A DNA stretch of 64,000 nucleotides from Austwickia sp. (GTDB lineage: Bacteria; Actinomycetota; Actinomycetes; Actinomycetales; Dermatophilaceae). This document shows, in pieces, positions 27,319-36,895 of the stretch. The notes beneath the pieces were generated by a model, which saw only the letters and a program-made list of their open reading frames with translations, was not told the DNA's origin and did not search any database. Numbering within the stretch: the stretch's first letter is position 1; each line of letters opens with the position of its first letter. The stretch covers positions 4,250,147 to 4,314,146 of the forward strand of contig CP064985.1 of assembly GCA_016699675.1 (NCBI GenBank), written 5' to 3'. The position numbers and the translations under genes were made by a program.

Positions 27319-27848
27319 GCCGACCCCTCTCGCGCCGCCAGACCCAGCCGCGTCACGATCTCCTCCGCCACCTCGCGGGGCGTGAGCTCGCTGGTGTCGA
27401 TGCGCAGGCTGGCCAGTCGCTCATAGATCGGACGGCGGGCCTCCATGAGCCGAAGCCAGGCACCGCGTGGGTTGAGGGCCAGCAGCGGCCGGCCGTGGTC
27501 GAGGCCGGTACGTCGGACCGCCTCCTTCAGCCCCACATCGAGGAAGACGACCCGCTGCCCAGCGAGCGCCGCCTGGGTCGCCTCCGCGAGGACGGCGCCG
27601 CCGCCGAGGGCGAGGACGCCGCCGTACGACGCCAGCGCGTCGGCGACCACGCTCGCCTCCACGGCACGGAAGTGCTCCTCGCCCTGCTCGACGAAGATGT
27701 CGGGGATCGAGCGGCCTTCGCGCGCTTCGATCAGCGCGTCCGTGTCCGCGGTCGAGGCTCCGAGGAGCTGAGCCAGTTCGGCGGCGACCGTGGACTTTCC
27801 GGCCCCCGGCGGCCCCATCAGGACGACCAGCGGGCCGGTGGCGGTCAC
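27315..27848 (-). CDS. aroK: Shikimate kinase
   Basis: 177 residues. Phosphorylates shikimate with ATP. Walker A is GPPGAGKSTVAAEL near residue 12. The shikimate-binding DTDALIEAREG and ALGGGAVL motifs and the lid arginines (GRPLLALNPRGAW) are present. The start is the GTG overlapping the aroC stop (GTGA), and the end overlaps aroB (ATGA). Confidence 0.96.
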   Translation of the reverse strand: MTATGPLVVLMGPPGAGKSTVAAELAQLLGASTADTDALIEAREGRSIPDIFVEQGEEHFRAVEASVVADALASYGGVLALGGGAVLAEATQAALAGQRVVFLDVGLKEAVRRTGLDHGRPLLALNPRGAWLRLMEARRPIYERLASLRIDTSELTPREVAEEIVTRLGLAAREGSA

Positions 27849-29077
27849 CACGAGCGCATCCCCTCGGGGATGCCGGCGAGATACGCCTCGTACGCCGCGC
27901 GGGTCTGCGCCAGGTGGTCCCCGCCGAACTTCTCGGCGACCGCTTCGGCCAGGACCAGCGCGACCATGGCCTCGGCCACGACCCCCGCGGCCGGGACCGC
28001 GCACGTGTCCGAACGCTGGTGGATCGCAGTAGCCGGGTCGTCGCCGGTCACGTCGATCGTGGCGAGCGCGCGGGGCACCGTGCTGATCGGCTTCATCGCG
28101 GCCCGCACCCGCAGCACCTCGCCGGTGCTCATGCCGCCCTCCGTGCCCCCCGCGCGGCCGGTCCGACGCCGGATCGTCCCGGCGTCGTCGCGGGCCATCT
28201 CGTCGTGGGCGGCGCTCCCGCGCCGGGCCGCGCTGCGGAAGCCGTCGCCGACCTCGACGCCCTTGATGGCCTGGATGCTCATCAGCGCGGCCGCGAGGCG
28301 CGCGTCGAGGCGCCGGTCCCAGTGCACGTGACTGCCGAGGCCGGGCGGGCAGCCGTAGGCCAGGACCTCGACCACCCCGCCGAGGGTGTCGCCGTCGCCG
28401 TGCGCGGCGTCGATCTCGGCGACCATCGCGGCGGAGGCGGCCGGGTCGTACGCGCGGACGGGGTCGGCGTCGAGGGCCGGTACGTCGTCCGGGGTCGGCA
28501 GCGCCGCCGTCTGGTCGGTGTCGAGCTGACCTGCAGTCCCGATGGCCACGGTGTGCGCCACGAGCCGGATGCCGCAGGTCTGCTGAAGGTAGGCGGCGGC
28601 GATCGCCCCGAGGGCCACCCGTGCGGCCGTCTCCCGCGCCGAGGCCCGCTCCAACACGGGCCGGGCGTCGTCGAATCCGTACTTCTGCATTCCCACCAGG
28701 TCCGCGTGCCCGGGCCGCGGCCGGGTCAGCGGGCGGTTGCGGGCGATCTCCTGCGGGGCGTTGACGTCGTCGGCGGCGGCGAAGGCCGCGGCTTCGACCG
28801 GGTCCGGGCTCATCACGGTGGACCACTTGGGCCACTCGCTGTTGCCGATCTCCAGGGCGATCGGCGAGCCGATCGTGACCCCGTGCCGAACCCCACCCAG
28901 GATCTCCAGCGCGTCCTGCTCGAACTTCTGCCGGGCGCCGCGGCCGTAGCCCAGCCGACGCCGGGCCAGCGCGGCCTCGATGTCCTTGCTTGTCACCTGG
29001 ATTCCGGCCGGCAGTCCCTCGATCACGGCCACGAGCGAGGGGCCGTGCGACTCCCCCGCGGTCAACCAACGCACCAT
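27845..29077 (-). CDS. aroC: Chorismate synthase
   Basis: Last common step to aromatic compounds: EPSP to chorismate, requiring reduced FMN. About 410 residues. Signatures are RWLTAGESHGPSLVAVIEG at the start, RPGHADLVGMQKYG, the RASARETAARVALGA motif and, near the end, MKPISTVP and HQRSDTCAVPAAGVVAEAM. I take the ATG at 29077, so that RWLTAGESHG follows after two residues as in relatives; the ATG at 29086 is an equal alternative. It lies 60 bases after aroE and is coupled to aroK. Confidence 0.95.
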   Translation of the reverse strand: MVRWLTAGESHGPSLVAVIEGLPAGIQVTSKDIEAALARRRLGYGRGARQKFEQDALEILGGVRHGVTIGSPIALEIGNSEWPKWSTVMSPDPVEAAAFAAADDVNAPQEIARNRPLTRPRPGHADLVGMQKYGFDDARPVLERASARETAARVALGAIAAAYLQQTCGIRLVAHTVAIGTAGQLDTDQTAALPTPDDVPALDADPVRAYDPAASAAMVAEIDAAHGDGDTLGGVVEVLAYGCPPGLGSHVHWDRRLDARLAAALMSIQAIKGVEVGDGFRSAARRGSAAHDEMARDDAGTIRRRTGRAGGTEGGMSTGEVLRVRAAMKPISTVPRALATIDVTGDDPATAIHQRSDTCAVPAAGVVAEAMVALVLAEAVAEKFGGDHLAQTRAAYEAYLAGIPEGMRSW

Positions 29078-29136
29078 GCGCGCCATGCTGCCAGAACGCC
29101 GAACGACCCCCGCAATCCGTCCGTCGCAACGGGGGC

Positions 29137-29985
29137 TCAGTGCAAGAGCTCGATTCCGGTGGCCCGTTCCAGGGCCGCCCGCATCGCCGGCACGGGCGGG
29201 TACGCCTCGGTCATCAACCACACCTGCTCGGCGGCCTGGTGCAGCAGCATGTCGAGGCCCGACAGCACCCGGGCGCCACCGGCCTGCGCCCAGGTCGCCA
29301 GGGCCGTGGGCCACCCGCCGTACACCACGTCCATGACCAACGCCCCCGGCCCGGGTGCGCCGGCGCCCCCCGCGGGCAGGCCGAGATCGGTGCCGGTGGG
29401 CAGGGTGCTGACGACGAGTTCGAAGTCTCGGCCGTACGACGGAAGGTCGGCCAGGGGCAGCTCTCGCGTCGCCAGCCCGGCGCTCCGGGCGACCGCTACG
29501 GTCTCCGGCCGCGCCTGCGCGCGGACGCCGAACGCGACCGCGCCCACCCCCAGCTCGGCGAGCGCCGCGCACGCCGACCGTGCCGTAGCGCCCGACCCCA
29601 GCACCAGCGCCTCCCCGGCCGCCGGCGCGCCCGCCTCGCGGAGGGCCCGCATCAGGCCGTACGCGTCCGTGCTATCGGCCAGCCAGCCCGTCCCGCGGCG
29701 CAAGAGGGTATTGGCGGCTCCGACCAGCCGGGCCCGCTCCGTCGCCCCCGCCGCCACCGCGAGGGCGGCCTCCTTGTTGGGCATCGTGAGCGACAGCCCG
29801 ACCCACTCGGGTCCCAGCCCCGCCAGAACCTCGGCTACGGTCGGCTCGCCGGCCCCCCCGGCAGCGATGCGCTCGTAGTGCCAGTCGGACAGCCCGAGCG
29901 CGGCGTACGCGGCCTCATGCAGGACCGGCGAAAGGCTATGCGCCACGGGCGAACCCAGCACCGCCGCCCGCCGTCCCCTACCCAT
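29137..29985 (-). CDS. aroE: Shikimate dehydrogenase
   Basis: 282 residues. Reduces 3-dehydroshikimate with NADPH. Substrate-site motifs are SPVAHSLSPVLHEAAY, the catalytic Lys in LTMPNKEAAL and AANTLLRR. The expected N-T-D is STDAYGL here, a variant also seen in other actinobacterial enzymes. The NADP loop is VLGSGATARSACAALAELG, and GLDMLLHQAAEQ ends the substrate domain. The start could also be a GTG 9 bases upstream (29994). It follows mltG, as in most actinobacteria. Confidence 0.93.
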   Translation of the reverse strand: MGRGRRAAVLGSPVAHSLSPVLHEAAYAALGLSDWHYERIAAGGAGEPTVAEVLAGLGPEWVGLSLTMPNKEAALAVAAGATERARLVGAANTLLRRGTGWLADSTDAYGLMRALREAGAPAAGEALVLGSGATARSACAALAELGVGAVAFGVRAQARPETVAVARSAGLATRELPLADLPSYGRDFELVVSTLPTGTDLGLPAGGAGAPGPGALVMDVVYGGWPTALATWAQAGGARVLSGLDMLLHQAAEQVWLMTEAYPPVPAMRAALERATGIELLH

Positions 29986-30050
29986 TCGCGTCACCCTAGT
30001 CGACGGCGGATGCTCGCCCGGCCCCGCCCCTCACCGGAGTTGCCGGGCGC

Positions 30051-31202
30051 TCAGCACTTCCCCGGGTGCTGGCCGCACCAGGTGCGCAACCGCTCCACCT
30101 GGGTCTCGTGCTCGGCGAGGGTGTTGGTGAAGACGGTCTCGCCGGAGTCGGGGTCGATCGTGACGAAGTAGAGCCAGCTCCCGTCCGCCGGCCGCGCGGC
30201 GGCCTTGATCGCGGCGTCGCCGGGGGCCCCGATCGGCGCGGCCGGCAGCCCGGGGATCACGTAGGTGTTGTAGGGGTTGCGGTTGCCGCGCATCTCGTCG
30301 GAGGTGAAGACCTTGCCGGGCCGCTCCTGCACGCCGTACGCCGCGGTCGAGTCGAGCTGCAGCGGCATCGGCGGGTTGGCCGCCAGGCGGTTCTCCAGAA
30401 CCCGGGCGACCTTGGGCCGGTCCTCGTCCCGGCGGGCCTCGGCCTCGACCAGGCTCGCGATCGTGAGGACGCGCTCGGCCTGGTTGGATCCGACCCCGAG
30501 ATCGGTGAGCCGCTCTTGCGTCTTGGCCACCATGTCCTTGAGCTGGTCCACGGGCTTCTTGGCCTTGTCGAAGGTGTACGTCGCGGGGAACAGCCACCCC
30601 TCCGGGTTGCCCTTGGTGGCCGGCGGGAGCCCGAGGACGGCGGGATTGGCCACGGCCTGCTTCTCGACGGCCTCGTAGTCCGCGCGCGCGATCCCGGTGG
30701 CCTGGGCGAGGGCGTCATACACCTCGCTCTTCCACAACCCCTCGCGGATCGTGACCTTCCAGACGTCGCGGTTGCCGCCGCGCAGCATCGAGAGCGCAGA
30801 GCTCGCGCGCATCTCCTTCTTGAGCTGGTAGGTGCCGGGCTGGATCTCGTCGCCCTTGGTGCTGGCCAGGGCGTCGGTGAAGGCCTGCGACGTCATGATC
30901 ACGCCCGAATCGACCAGCGTCTTGGCGATCGCTGCGCCGGTGTCGCCGGGCTTGACGACGACCGTGACCGACCCGGTGCCCTCGCCCTGGTAGTCCTTCG
31001 GCGCGGCCCAGCGCTCGTAGATCGGCTTGAAGACCGTGACCGCGAACACCGCCCCCGCGACGAGGAGGGCGAGGAGCAGCACGAGGATCACCGGTCCCCG
31101 CCGACGCTTGCGCGGGGACCGGGGGTGGGATCCGCGCCGCGGGTGATGCGCGCTGGCATCGGCCGGGCGGCCGAAGATGTGCTCGTCGAGTGGCGCCGGC
31201 AT
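30051..31202 (-). CDS. mltG: Endolytic peptidoglycan transglycosylase MltG (YceG-like)
   Basis: 383 residues: an Arg/His-rich cytoplasmic N-terminus of about 35 residues, one membrane helix (PVILVLLLALLVAGAVFAVT), then the extracytoplasmic YceG domain. The likely catalytic Glu is in LTIASLVEAEARRDEDRP. NPYNTYVIPGLPAAPIG is the family signature. It cuts nascent glycan strands near the membrane and is thought to act as a terminase for chain length. A Cys near the very end (HPGKC) is unusual but may be trivial. It lies 10 bases downstream of ruvX. Confidence 0.94.
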   Translation of the reverse strand: MPAPLDEHIFGRPADASAHHPRRGSHPRSPRKRRRGPVILVLLLALLVAGAVFAVTVFKPIYERWAAPKDYQGEGTGSVTVVVKPGDTGAAIAKTLVDSGVIMTSQAFTDALASTKGDEIQPGTYQLKKEMRASSALSMLRGGNRDVWKVTIREGLWKSEVYDALAQATGIARADYEAVEKQAVANPAVLGLPPATKGNPEGWLFPATYTFDKAKKPVDQLKDMVAKTQERLTDLGVGSNQAERVLTIASLVEAEARRDEDRPKVARVLENRLAANPPMPLQLDSTAAYGVQERPGKVFTSDEMRGNRNPYNTYVIPGLPAAPIGAPGDAAIKAAARPADGSWLYFVTIDPDSGETVFTNTLAEHETQVERLRTWCGQHPGKC

Positions 31203-31212
31203 GTCTCGTTTC

Positions 31213-31704
31213 CTACGTCGTCGACCGCGCGGTCCGCGGCTTGCGGGAGTCTACCTGCTCCCCCGCTGGTGAGCCCGTCGCCCGTTCGGTGTCGAGGGCG
31301 GCTTGGAGGATGGTGACCGCCGCCTGCTGGTCCACGACCGCCCGATGGGTGCGTCCGGCACGGCCCGCCTCGTGCAGGGCGCGGTGGGCGGCGACGGTGC
31401 TGAGGCGCTCGTCGACGAGCCGTACGCCGATCGGGCGCACCCGCTTGGCCAGGGCGCGGGCATACTCGCGCGCCTTGGCGGCCGCCGCCGTCTCCGCGCC
31501 GGACATGTTGCGGGGCAACCCCACGACGATCTCAACCACCGCATAGTCCACCGCGAGCGCGGCGATCGTGAGGAGGTCGGCGGAGCCGCCCCGATCCCGG
31601 GGCACGGACTCCACCGGCGTCGCGAGCAGGCCGTCGGGGTCACTGACGGCGACGCCCACCCGGGCCTCCCCGACGTCCACGCCGAGCCGGCGTCCCGGCC
31701 GCAC
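31213..31704 (-). CDS. ruvX: Holliday junction resolvase-like protein RuvX (YqgF)
   Basis: 163 residues with an RNase H fold: GVDVGEARVGVAVSD, IVVGLPRNMSGAE, VRLVDERLSTVAAHRAL and VVDQQAAVTILQAALD, carrying the acidic active-site residues. Family members process 16S rRNA precursors and are proposed to act on Holliday junctions. The GTG start lies one base after the alaS stop. The extended C-terminal tail (about 25 residues, SPAGEQVDSRKPRTARSTT) is not conserved. Confidence 0.95.
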   Translation of the reverse strand: MRPGRRLGVDVGEARVGVAVSDPDGLLATPVESVPRDRGGSADLLTIAALAVDYAVVEIVVGLPRNMSGAETAAAAKAREYARALAKRVRPIGVRLVDERLSTVAAHRALHEAGRAGRTHRAVVDQQAAVTILQAALDTERATGSPAGEQVDSRKPRTARSTT

Positions 31705-31705
31705 G

Positions 31706-34414
31706 TCAGCCGGTCACCTTCTGCCCGACGGCGTGTTCGATCTGGCGCAGCGCCTCGGCCACCTTCGTCGCGTCGGTGCCGCCGCCCTGCGCGACGTCGT
31801 CCTTGCCGCCGCCGCCGCCGCCGAGCACCTGCGCGGCGACCTTGACGAGTTCGCCGGCCTTGACGCGCCACTCGCGGGCCTTGTCGTTGGTCGCGACGAC
31901 GACCAGCGGCCGGTCCTTGACCACCGAGGCGGCCGCCACGACCACGGGCCGGTCCCCCTGGCTGCCGAGCCGGCCGCGCAGGTCCAGCACCAGGCCGCGC
32001 AGGTCGTCGCCGCCGACGCCCGCTCCGGCGTCGTGGGTCAGCACGGTGACACCGAAGACGTCCTTGGCCTGCTCGATCAGCGCGCCGGCCTGCGCCAGCA
32101 CCTGCTGCTGGCGCATCGTCGCGATCTCCTTCTCGGCGTCGCGCAGCTTGGCCAGGATCGAGTCGATGCGCTCGGGCAGCTCCTCGGGGCGCGCCTTCAT
32201 CGCCTCGGTGAGCTGGCCGACGATGACGCTCTCCCGCGCCAGGTAGGTGTAGGCGTCGGCACCGACCAGCGCCTCCACCCGCCGTACGCCGGAGGCGATC
32301 GACGCCTCCGAGAGCAGCTTCACCACGCCCAGCTGGCCGGAGCGCTGCGCGTGCGTGCCACCGCACAGCTCGCGCGCCCACTCCCCGACCGACACCACCC
32401 GGACCTCGGCGCCGTACTTCTCCCCGAACAGCGCCATCGCGCCCGAGTCGACCGCCTCCTGCTGGGTCATGACCTCGGCGTAGACCGGCAGGTCGTCCAG
32501 GAGCTTCGCGTTGACCTCGGCCTCGACGTCGCGCAGCACGGTCGCTGGCACGGGGGCGCCCGCGTTGAAGTCAAACCGGAAGCTGCCCGGGCGGTTCAGG
32601 GAGCCCGCCTGCGTGGCGGTCTCGCCGAGCGCCTCGCGCATCGCCTTGTGCACCATGTGGGTGGCGGTGTGCGCCCGGGAGATGCCCCGGCGCCGTTGGA
32701 TGTCGACCTGGCCGACCGCGGCCTCGCCCACGCTGACCTCGCCGGTGAGCACCCGCGCCCGGTGCACGACCAGCCCGGTGATCGGGGACTGCACGTCGTC
32801 GACCTCGACCAGCGCGCCGCCGGCCAGCTTGATGAGGCCGCCGTCGGCGAGCTGGCCGCCGCCCTCGGCGTAGAACGGCGTACGGTCGAGGACCAGCTCG
32901 ACCTCCTCGCCCTCGCGAGCGGCCGCGGCACCCTCCCCGCCGACCACCACGCCGGCGACGGTCGCCTCGGAGACCACCTCGGCGTACCCGGTGAACTCCA
33001 CCGCCCGCCCGAGCCGGTCCGCGATCTCGCGGTAGGCGTGCTGGTCGCCGTGGCCCTGCTTCTTGGCCTGGAAGTCGGCCTTGGCGCGCTGCCGCTGCTC
33101 GGTCATGAGCCGCCTGAAGCCGTCCTCGTCAACCGCCAGGCCCTGCTCCGCCGCCATCTCCAGGGTCAGGTCGATGGGGAAGCCGTAGGTGTCGTGCAGC
33201 TTGAAGGCGTCGTCGCCGGAGAGACGCTGCCCGCCCGAGGCCTTCGTCTTGGTCACGGCCGTGTCGAGGATCGTCGTGCCGGAGGTCAGGGTTCGCCGGA
33301 AGGCCTCCTCCTCGGCGTACGCGATCTGGCTGATCCGCCCGAAGTCCCGCTTGAGCTCCGGGTAGGACTTGCTCATCCGCGCCATCGAGACGGGCAGCAA
33401 CTCGGGCAGCGCCGGGTCGTGGACGCCGAGCAGGCGCATGGACCGTACGGCGCGGCGGATGAGGCGGCGCAGCACGTAGCCGCGGCCCTCGTTGCCGGGG
33501 GTCACCCCGTCGCCGATCAGCATCATCGAGGAGCGCACGTGGTCGGCGACGACCCGGAACCGTACGTCGTCGCCGGGGTTCGTCCCGTAGGTCCGCCCGG
33601 CGATCTGCTCGGCCCGCTCGATGACCGGGTAGACCTCGTCGATCTCGTAGAGGTTGTCCACGCCCTGCAGCAGGTACGCCGTGCGCTCCAGGCCCAACCC
33701 GGTGTCGATGTTCTTGGCGGGCAGCGGCCCGACCACCTTGAAGTCGTCCTTCGCCACCACGTCGGCGATCTCCTCGGTCTGGAAGACGAGGTTCCAGATC
33801 TCCAGGAAGCGGTCCTCGTCCGCCTCCGGTCCGCCGTCCGCCCCGAACTCCGCGCCCCGGTCGATGTAGATCTCGGAGCACGGACCGCCCGGACCCGCGA
33901 CGCCCATGTGCCAGTAGTTGTCCTTAAGGCTGCGGCCCTGGATGCGCTCGGGCGGTACGCCGACGCTGCGCCACAGCTCGATCGCCTCGACGTCGCCGTC
34001 CGGATAGTCCGGGTGATGCCCGGCGCCCAGCACGGTGACCCAGACCTTGTCTGCGTCGAAGCCGTAGCATCCGGAGGCCTGGGAGCCGGTGACGAGGTCC
34101 CAGGCGTAGCGGATGGCGCCTTCCTTGAAGTAGTCGCCGAACGAGAAGTTGCCGTTCATCTGGAAGAACGTGCCGTGCCGGGTGGTCTTGCCGACCTCCT
34201 CGATGTCCCCGGTCCGCACGCACTTCTGCACGGAGGTGGCGCGGGCGTACGGCGGCGTCTCGTGGCCGAGGAAGTACGGCTTGAAGGGCACCATCCCCGC
34301 GTTGACGAACAACAGGTTGGGGTCGTCGTAGAGCAGCGGGGTGCTCGGGACGACGGTGTGCCCGTTCTTCTCGAAGAACGCGAGCCAGCGGCGCCTGATC
34401 TCGGCGGTTTCCAT
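31706..34414 (-). CDS. alaS: Alanyl-tRNA synthetase
   Basis: 902 residues, with all domains of bacterial AlaRS. The class II catalytic core opens with ETAEIRRRWLAFFEKNGH and VPSTPLLYDDPNLLFVNAGM. The editing domain carries the zinc ligands His582 and His586 (HTATH) and Cys684 and His688 (CGGTH). The C-Ala domain has the glycine-rich patch GGGGGGKDDVAQGGG near the end. The ATG at 34414 starts the conserved region. It is the first gene of a tight run alaS-ruvX-mltG-aroE-aroC-aroK-aroB. No T-box is seen upstream. Confidence 0.98.
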   Translation of the reverse strand: METAEIRRRWLAFFEKNGHTVVPSTPLLYDDPNLLFVNAGMVPFKPYFLGHETPPYARATSVQKCVRTGDIEEVGKTTRHGTFFQMNGNFSFGDYFKEGAIRYAWDLVTGSQASGCYGFDADKVWVTVLGAGHHPDYPDGDVEAIELWRSVGVPPERIQGRSLKDNYWHMGVAGPGGPCSEIYIDRGAEFGADGGPEADEDRFLEIWNLVFQTEEIADVVAKDDFKVVGPLPAKNIDTGLGLERTAYLLQGVDNLYEIDEVYPVIERAEQIAGRTYGTNPGDDVRFRVVADHVRSSMMLIGDGVTPGNEGRGYVLRRLIRRAVRSMRLLGVHDPALPELLPVSMARMSKSYPELKRDFGRISQIAYAEEEAFRRTLTSGTTILDTAVTKTKASGGQRLSGDDAFKLHDTYGFPIDLTLEMAAEQGLAVDEDGFRRLMTEQRQRAKADFQAKKQGHGDQHAYREIADRLGRAVEFTGYAEVVSEATVAGVVVGGEGAAAAREGEEVELVLDRTPFYAEGGGQLADGGLIKLAGGALVEVDDVQSPITGLVVHRARVLTGEVSVGEAAVGQVDIQRRRGISRAHTATHMVHKAMREALGETATQAGSLNRPGSFRFDFNAGAPVPATVLRDVEAEVNAKLLDDLPVYAEVMTQQEAVDSGAMALFGEKYGAEVRVVSVGEWARELCGGTHAQRSGQLGVVKLLSEASIASGVRRVEALVGADAYTYLARESVIVGQLTEAMKARPEELPERIDSILAKLRDAEKEIATMRQQQVLAQAGALIEQAKDVFGVTVLTHDAGAGVGGDDLRGLVLDLRGRLGSQGDRPVVVAAASVVKDRPLVVVATNDKAREWRVKAGELVKVAAQVLGGGGGGKDDVAQGGGTDATKVAEALRQIEHAVGQKVTG

Positions 34415-34890
34415 CGGTGAGTCCTTGCAGGCAGACGGCGGGGAGACGACGTGCGCACGCCCGGGGACCCGAACGCGCGACTCGCCCCACACTACTGGGC
34501 CCTCCCCAGGCCGACCGAGCCCACCGGGCGCGTATCGGGGCGCGTATCGGGGCGCCGCCCGCACGGACCGTACGGCGCGCGGGTCACGCCCACAGGGCAG
34601 TCGAACGCGCAGGATACCCGGCCCGGCCGGGCCCGCGAGGGGCAAACACACCGGATCGGTCCCGAGGGGTCCGTTGGCCGCCACATTCTCCCGGCGACTG
34701 GTCACGATTCTGTCTCGTTAGCCTACGAGCTGTGCAAACTCGCTCTATGTTGTCCCAGAGTCCTCCAATCCGCGGGCCGCGCAACGGATCGCGGATGGAG
34801 GTCGTGGACAAGGCGGTCCCGACCCTGTGGGATCGCTACCCCCCAGCAGTCCGCGTCACCCGGGCGCGGACCCGTGTAGGAGGTTCATTC
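34415..34890. other. Divergent intergenic region between alaS and the oligopeptide importer
   Basis: 476 bases without a supportable gene. It must hold the alaS promoter and the importer promoter. A 12-base direct repeat (GGGGCGCGTATC, two copies plus a partial) lies at about 34526-34556. The stretch 34681-34760 is AT-richer and the likeliest place for the importer promoter, but I find no pair of hexamers with good spacing. TAGGAGGT at 34877-34884 is the ribosome site of the solute-binding gene. Confidence 0.5.
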
Positions 34891-36531
34891 ATGCGAGGAA
34901 AGACCCGCGCGGCCGTCGTGGTCGGCCTGGCTTCGACCGCGCTTGTTGCGGCGTCCTGTGGTGGCGGCGGAAGCGCTCCCGCGGACACCGCCTCCGGCGG
35001 AAAGGGCGGCGGCGAGATCAAGATCCGCGGCTGCAACCCGCAGAACGACCTCATCCCCGCCAACACCAGCGAGACCTGTGGCGGCGACGTCCTCGACCTC
35101 ACCACGTCGAAGCTCGTCTACTACACGCCGGAGTCCGGCAAGGCAGAGAACGACATCGCGGAGAAGATCGACACCACCGACAGCAAGACCTTCAAGGTCA
35201 CGCTGAAGAAGGGCTACAAGTTCTCCGACGGCACCGAGGTCAAGGCGAAGAACTTCATCGACGCCTGGAACTACGCCGCCTACGGCCCCAACGCGCAGAG
35301 CTCCGGGTCCTTCATGGAGCCGATCGACGGTTACGACGAGGTCTCCACCAAGACCGCGACCGTCAAGGAGATGAAGGGGCTCAAGAAGGGCGCCGACGAC
35401 TACAGCTTCGACATCACGCTCAAGTCGCCGTTGTCGGACTTCGCCGGTCGCCTGGGCTACACGGCCTTCGCGCCGATGCCGGACGCGTTCCTGAGCAACC
35501 CGAAGGGTGACTTCGGCAAGAAGCCGATCGGGGCGGGTCCCTACAAGGTGACCCAATGGGACGCCAACGCCCAGATCGTGATGGAGAAGAACAAGGACTA
35601 CTCCGGCAAGTTCGGTGGCCAGGCCGACAAGATCACCTACAAGATCTACCAGGACTCCGGCGCCGCCTATAAGGACGTGCAGGCCAACAACCTGGACGTG
35701 ACCAACGACTACCCGTCCGAGGCCATCGTCGGCGGCCGGTACAAGACCGACCTGCCGGACCGGTGGGCGCTGCGCACGGACGCCGGCGTGGTGCAGTTCG
35801 TGGGCTTCGCCTCGCCGAAGGCCGACCCCGCGATCCAGAACCCCAAGCTTAAGCAGGCCATCTCGATGGCCATCAACCGCCAGCAGATCATCGACACGGT
35901 CTTCAACGGCGAGCGCAAGCCGCTGGCGGGCTGGGTTGCCGCGAAGGCGGTCGGTGATTACCAGGAGAACGCCTGCGGCGAGTACTGCGTCTACGACAAG
36001 GACAAGGCGCAGGCCAAGCTCAAGGAGGCGGGCGGCTACACGGGCACGCTGACGATCTCGTACAACGCGGACTCGGGCCACAAGCAGTGGGTGGAGGCGA
36101 CCTGCCAGTCGATCACCAACACGCTCAACATCCCCTGCCAGGGCGCCCCCGCGGTCGACTTCAAGACGTTCCTCAACGCCCTGAAGAAGCGCGAGACGAA
36201 GGGCCTCTACCGCTACGGATGGCAGATGGACTACCCGCTGCCGGAGAACTTCCTGGGCCCGATCTACAGCAAGAAGGCCATCGCGGACGGCAGCAACTAC
36301 AACGACTACGACAACCCCGCCTTCGACAAGAAGCTGGAGGAGGCGGCGCAGGCCAAGTCGGCCGCTGACGGCGCCAAGCTCTACTTCGACGCCGAGAAGC
36401 TACTGGCCGAGAACATGCCGGTCGTGCCGCTGTGGGGCGCCTCCGCTCGCGCCGGGTGGTCGAACAAGGTGACCAACGTGAAGATCGACGCGTTCGGCCG
36501 CCCCGACTACCGCAACGTCAAGCTGAAGTGA
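34891..36531 (+). CDS. oppA: Oligopeptide ABC transporter solute-binding lipoprotein
   Basis: 546 residues. The lipoprotein signal is LVGLASTALVAASCGGGG-like, with Cys about residue 23 followed by a Gly/Ser linker. The SBP family 5 body follows: KLVYYTPESGKAENDIAEKI, FKVTLKKGYKFSDGTEVKAKNF, AGPYKVTQWD. First gene of a complete importer. An excellent TAGGAGGT lies 6 bases before the ATG. It is more Lys-rich than its neighbours. A 17-bp hairpin lies directly after the stop and should make this gene more abundant than the permease genes. Substrate specificity (peptide versus other) cannot be read from sequence. Confidence 0.93.
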   Translation: MRGKTRAAVVVGLASTALVAASCGGGGSAPADTASGGKGGGEIKIRGCNPQNDLIPANTSETCGGDVLDLTTSKLVYYTPESGKAENDIAEKIDTTDSKTFKVTLKKGYKFSDGTEVKAKNFIDAWNYAAYGPNAQSSGSFMEPIDGYDEVSTKTATVKEMKGLKKGADDYSFDITLKSPLSDFAGRLGYTAFAPMPDAFLSNPKGDFGKKPIGAGPYKVTQWDANAQIVMEKNKDYSGKFGGQADKITYKIYQDSGAAYKDVQANNLDVTNDYPSEAIVGGRYKTDLPDRWALRTDAGVVQFVGFASPKADPAIQNPKLKQAISMAINRQQIIDTVFNGERKPLAGWVAAKAVGDYQENACGEYCVYDKDKAQAKLKEAGGYTGTLTISYNADSGHKQWVEATCQSITNTLNIPCQGAPAVDFKTFLNALKKRETKGLYRYGWQMDYPLPENFLGPIYSKKAIADGSNYNDYDNPAFDKKLEEAAQAKSAADGAKLYFDAEKLLAENMPVVPLWGASARAGWSNKVTNVKIDAFGRPDYRNVKLK

Positions 36532-36537
36532 CCGCGG

Positions 36538-36576
36538 CTGCATGGACCCGGCCGGTCTGCGGCCGGGTCCATGCAG
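36538..36576 (+). terminator. 17-bp perfect hairpin between the solute-binding and permease genes
   Basis: CTGCATGGACCCGGCCG (36538-36554) pairs perfectly with 36560-36576 across a 5-base loop, then GCATCCTGTTT follows. It sits 6 bases after the oppA stop. It is probably an attenuating or mRNA-stabilising structure, as usual after solute-binding protein genes. The remaining 36577-36895 holds no gene that I can support; it may contain a second promoter for the permeases. Confidence 0.8.
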
Positions 36577-36895
36577 GCATCCTGTTTCGGCCTGCGCGGA
36601 CCGTGGTGCGCGCGGGCCGATGTCATGCACGCGGGCCGTCCCCCATGCGGCGGTGGCGCGACGCCGAGCGATACTCGAGTCCGGATCGCGTTGCGTTTCA
36701 TGAAATGTGCGACTTCCCGGCGGATCCGCTGCGCGTCGTCCGGACCCGGCGGTATGGTCGCAGAAATTCACCGGAATCGGTCCGATTGCCCCATCTGGCA
36801 GCCCACCGCGTCCACCCCGCCAGCCCATTCTCGGCCGCGACCCGGCAGCGGCGCCGCACAGCGGATCTGCCGCCACAGACCTTGAAGGAGGTGTC

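Noticed and set aside
31568..34420. 950-codon open frame antisense to alaS
   Set aside because: alaS on the other strand is certain; the antisense product is a His/Gly/Arg/Asp-rich GC-bias shadow with no domains.
34415..34890. T-box or tRNA gene upstream of alaS
   Set aside because: No T-box consensus, no antiterminator and no cloverleaf-like segment seen.
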